Made by a program: the position numbers and the translations under genes
Notes under the pieces: model-generated
Seen by the model: the letters and a program-made list of their open reading frames with translations, nothing else
What the model was told of the DNA's origin: nothing
The model's database searches: none
In this document: positions 23,087-27,614 of the stretch, in pieces
Layout: the number at the start of each line of letters is the position of its first letter
Numbering within the stretch: the first letter of the stretch is position 1
Assembly (NCBI GenBank): GCA_964426875.1
Contig: CAYRSB010000024.1
Location: 1-27,614 of the forward strand
Source of the DNA: Caldatribacterium sp964426875
Lineage (GTDB): Bacteria > Atribacterota > Atribacteria > Atribacterales > Caldatribacteriaceae
Length of the DNA: 27,614 nt
Reading direction: 5' to 3'

Positions 23087-23587
23087 CTATACCTTCTCGA
23101 ACGATCCATACTTCTTAAAGTAGCTCACCAACCCCCCCTCTCGAAGAATGGTAATCATCACCTGGGGAAGGGGAGGAACAGAAAAGGTTACACCTCTGGT
23201 GAGGTTTCGCACCTCTCCCTTTTCAAGATCCACAGCCACTTCGTCTCCGGTTTCGAAAGAATCGGTGTCGCACTCCACCACAAAAAGTCCACAATTTATG
23301 GCGTTTCGGAAGAAAATTCGAGCAAAAGATTTAGCAAGAATTCCCCGAACACCAGCCGCCAGAAGGGCTCGGGGAGCCTGCTCTCTGGAAGAACCACAAC
23401 CAAAATTCTTCCCTGCAGCAATGAAATCTCCCGGTCTTACCCGTTGGACAAAACTTGGATCGATGTCCTCCATGACGTGCTTGGCCAGCTCCTGCATATC
23501 GAGAGTCTTGAACTTGTACTTTCCGGAAATGATGTAGTCCGTGTTGATGTCATCGCCAAACTTGTGCACTCTTCCTTCAAGGCGCAT
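23087..23587 (-). CDS. leuD: 3-isopropylmalate dehydratase-type small subunit
   Basis: Swivelling-domain subunit of an aconitase-family dehydratase. The 166 residues include GDDINTDYII near the N-terminus and the substrate motif GCGSSREQAP (63-72). The loop after the first strand reads GKYKFKT (22-28), a loop known to affect substrate choice in this family. Isopropylmalate, homoaconitate-type or dimethylmalate-type substrates are all possible, and no leuA or leuB is nearby to decide. The ATG at 23587 lies six bases after AGGTGA; the GTG at 23593 is too close. The leuC stop is six bases upstream. Confidence 0.85.
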   Translation of the reverse strand: MRLEGRVHKFGDDINTDYIISGKYKFKTLDMQELAKHVMEDIDPSFVQRVRPGDFIAAGKNFGCGSSREQAPRALLAAGVRGILAKSFARIFFRNAINCGLFVVECDTDSFETGDEVAVDLEKGEVRNLTRGVTFSVPPLPQVMITILREGGLVSYFKKYGSFEKV

Positions 23588-23593
23588 AGGCAC

Positions 23594-24850
23594 TCACCTC
23601 AGATACTTTCTCGGATCGGTGATCTTCCCCTCTATAGCTGAAGCAGCTACCGTGGCTGGAGAGGCAAGGTAAATCGACGATTCCCGATTCCCCATCCGTC
23701 CCCGGAAGTTCCGGTTGGCAGTAGAAATCACGTTCCACCCATCTCCTGGAACACCCTGGTGGGTTCCTACACAGGGTCCACAACCAGGGGGAACAAAAAC
23801 CCCTCCAGCCCTCACGATGTCCTCTACCCACCCTCTCTGGAGGGCAAAGAGAAAGGTTTCTCGGGAAGCCGGAGCCACAACGAGCCGAACATCAGGATGG
23901 ACCTCTCGCCCTCTGAGGATGTGTGCCACCACTTCAAGGTCTGGGATTCGGCCATTCGTACAGGTTCCCACAAAAGCTTCCTGTATGGGAACACCCTCTG
24001 CCTCGGTGATAGGTCTCACATTGTCCACCCGGTGGGGAAAGGCCACCTGAGGAACAAGGACAGAACAATCGACATCAATGACCTGGACATATTTGGCGTC
24101 AGAGTCGGGTACAACCGGCTCAAAAGAACGATTGGTACGCTCCTTCACCCAATGAATAGTCTTCTCATCAGGAGGAACGAGCCCTGCTTTCGCCCCCACC
24201 TCTACCGCCATGTTGGTGATGGTGGTCCGTTCTTCCACGCTCAGCGCTTCAGTGACTGGACCATGGAACTCAAGAGCTCTGTACGTTGCTCCATCGGCTC
24301 CCAGAATCGAAGCAATATGAAGGATAACGTCCTTGGCGTACACTCCCCAAGGCAATGTGCCCAAGAGATTCAGCCGAACACTTTCGGGAACCTTGAACCA
24401 GAGTTTCCCCGTCATCATGACCACAGCCAGTTCGGTGCTTCCAATGCCTGTAGAAAAAGCCCCAATAGCCCCATAGGTACAGGTGTGTGAGTCAGCTCCC
24501 ACCACAAGATCCCCTGGAACAACGAGACCCCGGCTCATCATGAGTTCGTGGCACACACCTTCACCAACCTCAAAGATCTTTATCCCGAACCTTTTGGCAA
24601 AACTTCGCATGAGGTCGTGAAGGCGTGACACCGACTCTAAGGGGCTTGGAGCATTGTGGTCAATGACAAAGATAATCCTTTCTGGATTGAAAACTCCTTT
24701 CCCTTCCATCTCCTCGAAAGACTGGATGGCCAAGGGAGTTGTTCCATCCTGACCCATTGCCCAGTCCACCGGGGCCACCACAATCTCCCCCGGTTGCACA
24801 GGCTTTCCCACTTTCCTTTCAAAGATCTTTTCGGCCATCGTCTTGCCCAT
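23594..24850 (-). CDS. leuC: 3-isopropylmalate dehydratase-type large subunit
   Basis: Catalytic subunit of an aconitase-family dehydratase with one [4Fe-4S] cluster, 418 residues, pairing with the next gene. The cluster ligands are Cys297 (VGTCTNG), Cys357 and Cys360 (CGPC). GADSHTCTYGAIGAF (118-132), DHNAPSP (64-70) and STANRNFRGRMG (376-387) are intact. The length and the separate small subunit fit the LeuC2/HACN-like branch rather than E. coli LeuC. I chose the ATG at 24850 because it lies about 36 bases downstream of the predicted transcription start; longer frames would begin inside the promoter. It is first in leuC-leuD-glyA-nifU. Leucine synthesis is the default role, but substrate is not certain. 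Confidence 0.87.
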   Translation of the reverse strand: MGKTMAEKIFERKVGKPVQPGEIVVAPVDWAMGQDGTTPLAIQSFEEMEGKGVFNPERIIFVIDHNAPSPLESVSRLHDLMRSFAKRFGIKIFEVGEGVCHELMMSRGLVVPGDLVVGADSHTCTYGAIGAFSTGIGSTELAVVMMTGKLWFKVPESVRLNLLGTLPWGVYAKDVILHIASILGADGATYRALEFHGPVTEALSVEERTTITNMAVEVGAKAGLVPPDEKTIHWVKERTNRSFEPVVPDSDAKYVQVIDVDCSVLVPQVAFPHRVDNVRPITEAEGVPIQEAFVGTCTNGRIPDLEVVAHILRGREVHPDVRLVVAPASRETFLFALQRGWVEDIVRAGGVFVPPGCGPCVGTHQGVPGDGWNVISTANRNFRGRMGNRESSIYLASPATVAASAIEGKITDPRKYLR

Positions 24851-24892
24851 GCTGTGCTTCCCACTTCCTTTACCAAACGTAGTATTGGCACA

Positions 24893-24922
24893 ATGATACC
24901 CCAGAGGAGAAAGGAAAGTCAA
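24893..24922 (-). promoter_or_regulatory. Sigma70-type promoter of leuC-leuD-glyA-nifU
   Basis: On the minus strand TTGACT (24917-24922) and TATCAT (24893-24898) are separated by 18 bases. Both match consensus in five of six positions. Transcription would begin near 24886, about 36 bases before the leuC ATG. This is the best promoter in the window. Confidence 0.75.
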
Positions 24923-25151
24923 CGAGAGGAGGGAGTTAGGGTACCGTCAACCCCGGTGTGGCGAAACTTGGCCTGGGAGTATGGAAGTGTATCTTGCGGT
25001 TTTTGTCCCTGACCCACCACAAGCCTCACCCCTTTGAAACCCGGAGAAAACACTCAAAGAGGCAGAAAAAGGTTCCGTGCTCTTGAGCACAAAGATAAGT
25101 ATCCAAATGAGCACTTAAAAAGATTTTTTACCCCAGCAAATCACCAGTACC
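24923..25151. other. Intergenic region between the URO-D-type gene and leuC promoter
   Basis: The rest of a 301-base gap. Apart from the weak hairpin at 25066-25090 I see no small gene with a ribosome site, no tRNA and no repeat. There is no long conserved-looking leader fold such as a T-box that would announce leucine control. Confidence 0.45.
25066..25090 (-). terminator. Weak candidate terminator after the URO-D-type gene
   Basis: A GTGCTC/GAGCAC inverted repeat (25077-25090) could form a 5-bp stem with a 4-base loop. On the minus strand a run of five T (A residues 25066-25070) follows after six bases. It lies about 60 bases past the gene end. The stem is short and the T-run is offset, so support is weak. 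Confidence 0.3.
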
Positions 25152-26267
25152 CTAATACACACACTCCCAAGCCGCCTCAACGTACACTCGCAAGTTTTCC
25201 AGAGGCGTATCGAAGAAGTGATCGGCACAGGAGAGGATATACCCTCCCTCATGCCCCCCTTTCTCAAAAAGCGTGTGAACCATGGTACGTATTTCCTCGG
25301 GAGTACCATAGGTCAGCATGTTAATCTGGTCCATACCGCCAATGAGGGCCAAGCGTCGACCTACTTTTTCCTTAAACTCCCAGGGTTCTTGATTACCCCC
25401 GATGCTTGTGGGAGCTAAGGTTTCTGAAGCATCCGTTCCATTAGCTATGATGTACTCCTCAATGCCTTTTGTCCCACCACAGGTATGGTAGGTAATCCTA
25501 AAGCCCAAATCGTGCAAGGCTTGGTGGAGCTTGCAATCGTAGGGGAAGCAGAATTCTTCATGGATTTTAGGGGAAATCAATGTAGAGGAAGCCGCTCCTC
25601 CTCCAGTTTCCACAAGGTCAAATTTTGCTCCCTTCATGGTTTCGATAAACTGGAGTTTCTTTTCAAGGAGTATGGAAAGCAACTCATGTACCCAATCTGG
25701 TTTATCAAAGGTTCGCAAAATGAGCTCCCCGATGTCCATAAGGCATGCTGCGTGTTGCCAGCATCCTGCCTGATCCCCCCAGATAAGCCCTCTCAAAATT
25801 CCCCGATCCCCAATACGATCGTAAAGTTTGTTAACTGCTTGAACGTCAAGCTTCTGTACCGGCATGTACTTTCTAATAAGCATGATGTCTTCGTCGTGCT
25901 TAATGAGGTATTCTGTAACCCAAACTGTCTTACGATTGCCTCCAGTTTTATAGGTCAGGACTCCCTCAGGCGTGGTAATGGTGTGCTGGTATTCCCAATC
26001 CTCCGGGTCGTTTTTTAACACCTCTACCTCGTGCCGCCAAGTAGGTGTTGAGAATCTCGAGAAATCAGGATTTGCAAGCCAAAACTGCTCCATTTCCTGT
26101 ACGTATTGAACCGCTGCATCCATGCCGAAATACTCAAAGGCTTCAAGCTCATCCATGCCCCCAAGATACGTCTCAAGATGGTACTTCTGCCATTGGTGCA
26201 CAGTTACTGGAAGACGATCAGGAATGCCCCGCTCAAGGGCAATGATCATTCGCTCCTTTGAGGTCAT
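25152..26267 (-). CDS. URO-D superfamily (MtaA/CmuA-like) methyltransferase-type protein
   Basis: A 371-residue protein of the uroporphyrinogen decarboxylase fold, in the branch that includes corrinoid methyltransferases rather than haem synthesis. It starts MTSKERMIIALERGIPDRLPV, a typical family opening. HTCGG at 261-265 and Cys347 in YILSCADH are positioned like the His-x-Cys...Cys zinc site of MtaA-type enzymes, which activates a thiol for methyl transfer. ETGGGAAS (220-227) and ETLAPTSIGG (282-291) are further family segments. The start overlaps the GH38-like stop as ATGA and follows AAGGA. Many members of this family have no known substrate, and neighbours in sugar operons are common. 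Methyl transfer with the corrinoid protein at 20003 is possible but unproven. Confidence 0.8.
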   Translation of the reverse strand: MTSKERMIIALERGIPDRLPVTVHQWQKYHLETYLGGMDELEAFEYFGMDAAVQYVQEMEQFWLANPDFSRFSTPTWRHEVEVLKNDPEDWEYQHTITTPEGVLTYKTGGNRKTVWVTEYLIKHDEDIMLIRKYMPVQKLDVQAVNKLYDRIGDRGILRGLIWGDQAGCWQHAACLMDIGELILRTFDKPDWVHELLSILLEKKLQFIETMKGAKFDLVETGGGAASSTLISPKIHEEFCFPYDCKLHQALHDLGFRITYHTCGGTKGIEEYIIANGTDASETLAPTSIGGNQEPWEFKEKVGRRLALIGGMDQINMLTYGTPEEIRTMVHTLFEKGGHEGGYILSCADHFFDTPLENLRVYVEAAWECVY

Positions 26268-27550
26268 GAAATCCTTTGCCTCCTCTCTTGAAAGACAATA
26301 CCCCAGGTAGCAATCTCAAAAGGACCCATGGTTCCCTCTATAGCATTACCCTGTACAGGAACAAAGTCCTCTTCCTCCTCAACAAGCGACAATCGCTGGA
26401 TTGTAAGCACAGGAAGGGTGAACGAAAGGCGGAAGTGCTGGAAAGAGGCTGTGGGATTGTACATCCGCAGAACTACACCATCACCATTTTCCCTCTGCTT
26501 CAAGGCACTCAAAACGAGCACCGGGTTGTCACACTCAAAGAGTGACCAACCATCGAGGAAACACTCTTTACCCCCCTCGATTTGCAAAAGAAGAGGTGGC
26601 CGACTGAAAAGACGGGCTTCCCGATTCAGGGAAAGGTACAAGGCAGGCCCTTTAGAGAAAAGAAGCGCTAAACGAAAACAATGGTTCCCCAAACATTGGG
26701 CTCCTTTCGTAGGTAGACTCCAGCCGGCATCCCCTGTACGGGTTAAGAGGTCATCTCGCGAGAGCCACCCCACCGAACGCAAAAGGGTAATGGCTACTCT
26801 TGTCCCTTCCTTCTTTGAGGACACCTCGTATTCTCGGAGCCCCTGGTTGAGGATAGCAAAGACCTTTTCTCCATCTTCTAGGAAGACAAAATCGTTTTGA
26901 GGATGGGTCTTGCTGTCATTTTCCCGCCGCAGAATGGCAAAATGGGCATCGGCAAAGTGGTGTGCTGTCCTGAACGGCGCGTCAAAAAGGACTCGTAACC
27001 GGTGGTCTTTAGCAGTGTTTTCCAAACTGATGTCAAAGTCAATCCTCCGTGATCCCCTATAGAGGCGAACATCTACGGTGATAGGAACAATAATTCTTTC
27101 CTTGCTTCGCCCTTTCCGGTCCGGGGTAAGGGAACGAGGAATCACCATATCATAGTGAAGACGAATGCTCTGAACGTATCGGTCCTTCCTTACCCACGAA
27201 ATTGCAGGAGAAAAGTCACTGCTTTGAATAATTTCGTCGTTTTCACAAGGCGAGTAGTCATACTCATCCCCCGCATCGGCACCGTCTTCAAACACGGGAC
27301 CCAAAGTGCATTCCTGGGAAAGTTCATGAGCAAAGAGACGAAGATACCCCGATGGCTCCACCACAATCCGATAGAATTCGTTCTCTAAAACATTCCTTTC
27401 AGGAAAAACCGAATTATTCTCCTTCGTGACATTTCTGGGAACGATACGGTATGCACGGAAGCCAAGGGGCGGGAGATTGTGTACTTGAAAGCCAAGAACA
27501 CATCGCTGTGCTCTGAAAATTTGAGGGAGTGTATGGGACGGAGTGGTCAT
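26264..27550 (-). CDS. GH38-type alpha-mannosidase C-terminal region, N-terminal catalytic part not seen
   Basis: The 428 residues match the C-terminal beta-sandwich half of family 38 glycosidases (alpha-mannosidase/mannosylglycerate hydrolase type). ENEFYRIVVEPSGYL (56-70), DAGDEYDYSP (92-101) and TGDAGWSLPTKGAQCLG in the second half are characteristic. A full enzyme has about 850-1000 residues with its catalytic Asp in the N-terminal half, absent here. The ATG at 27550 has no ribosome site. The same frame continues upstream with family-like sequence for 15 codons to a TGA at 27596-27598. The gene is therefore probably longer and broken by a frame error or mutation near the window edge, with the catalytic part beyond it. 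It overlaps the URO-D-type gene by four bases. Confidence 0.65.
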   Translation of the reverse strand: MTTPSHTLPQIFRAQRCVLGFQVHNLPPLGFRAYRIVPRNVTKENNSVFPERNVLENEFYRIVVEPSGYLRLFAHELSQECTLGPVFEDGADAGDEYDYSPCENDEIIQSSDFSPAISWVRKDRYVQSIRLHYDMVIPRSLTPDRKGRSKERIIVPITVDVRLYRGSRRIDFDISLENTAKDHRLRVLFDAPFRTAHHFADAHFAILRRENDSKTHPQNDFVFLEDGEKVFAILNQGLREYEVSSKKEGTRVAITLLRSVGWLSRDDLLTRTGDAGWSLPTKGAQCLGNHCFRLALLFSKGPALYLSLNREARLFSRPPLLLQIEGGKECFLDGWSLFECDNPVLVLSALKQRENGDGVVLRMYNPTASFQHFRLSFTLPVLTIQRLSLVEEEEDFVPVQGNAIEGTMGPFEIATWGIVFQERRQRIS

Positions 27551-27614
27551 AAACGTAACGTGCGCAATCGCGCTTTTTGGGGATGCAATGCTGGGTCAAT
27601 CCCTGTCAGCTGCA

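Noticed and set aside
21558..23123. Long plus-strand open frame (about 520 codons) opposite glyA
   Set aside because: It lies antisense to an unmistakable glyA with intact motifs, its translation is low-complexity in character with no family resemblance, and it reflects codon bias of the minus-strand gene.
1..27614. tRNA genes, CRISPR arrays, insertion sequences or prophage genes
   Set aside because: No cloverleaf-like sequences, regularly spaced repeats, transposase or phage genes were recognised on either strand by eye.

Overview
This is a bacterial window. It has Shine-Dalgarno sequences, overlapping gene ends, TTG/GTG starts and arginine codons biased to AGA/AGG. It is dominated by the methyl branch of the Wood-Ljungdahl pathway and by HdrA-type electron-transfer flavoproteins, which points to a strict anaerobe of acetogenic or syntrophic type. 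A thermophilic lineage such as Atribacterota or a deep-branching clostridial relative would fit. That placement is inference from gene content only, and no rRNA or tRNA gene was seen.

Layout, in transcription order (nearly everything is on the minus strand). (1) At the right edge lie a GH38 C-terminal beta-sandwich region with no catalytic half in view and an overlapping URO-D-type methyltransferase (27550 to 25152). (2) From a good sigma70-type promoter at 24893-24922 comes leuC-leuD-glyA-nifU-like (24850 to 21549). (3) A formate/nitrite channel gene on the plus strand (20787-21547) is broken by several frame changes. (4) A divergently placed corrinoid protein gene (20644 to 20003) ends at a strong hairpin terminator. 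(5) A tightly packed set of 14 genes runs from fhs (19898) to acsE (3753), almost all overlapping or within about 10 bases. (6) A separate pair follows: an unrecognised protein (3456-2635) and a magnesium-type P-type ATPase (2557-11).

The 14-gene set is the centre of interest. It encodes formate-THF ligase (Fhs), methylene-THF reductase (MetF with its zinc/Fe-S partner MetV), folylpolyglutamate synthase and methyl-THF:corrinoid methyltransferase (AcsE). Among them are an HdrC-like ferredoxin, a 1484-residue HdrA fusion and four proteins matching the FlxA-FlxB-FlxC-FlxD (NADH dehydrogenase-like) module. Known systems pair MetFV with HdrABC-MvhD (Moorella), or FlxABCD with HdrABC (Desulfovibrio). 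Here MetFV, HdrA/HdrC and a full FlxABCD set sit in one operon with no HdrB. The HdrA protein is itself two HdrA units in tandem, the first split by a GltD/NfnB-like NAD(P)H module. The simplest reading is an NADH- and possibly NADPH-linked, flavin-based bifurcating (or confurcating) methylene-THF reductase.

A second, odder set lies between fhs and metV: a short HdrA-like flavoprotein, a 459-residue protein that looks like an HdrA which has lost its flavin and cysteine motifs but keeps a double ferredoxin domain, and a divergent MvhD-like protein. Frame breaks in the formate channel, at the end of the unrecognised protein and upstream of the GH38 region need checking against raw reads, because all lie at or near short homopolymers or at the window edge.
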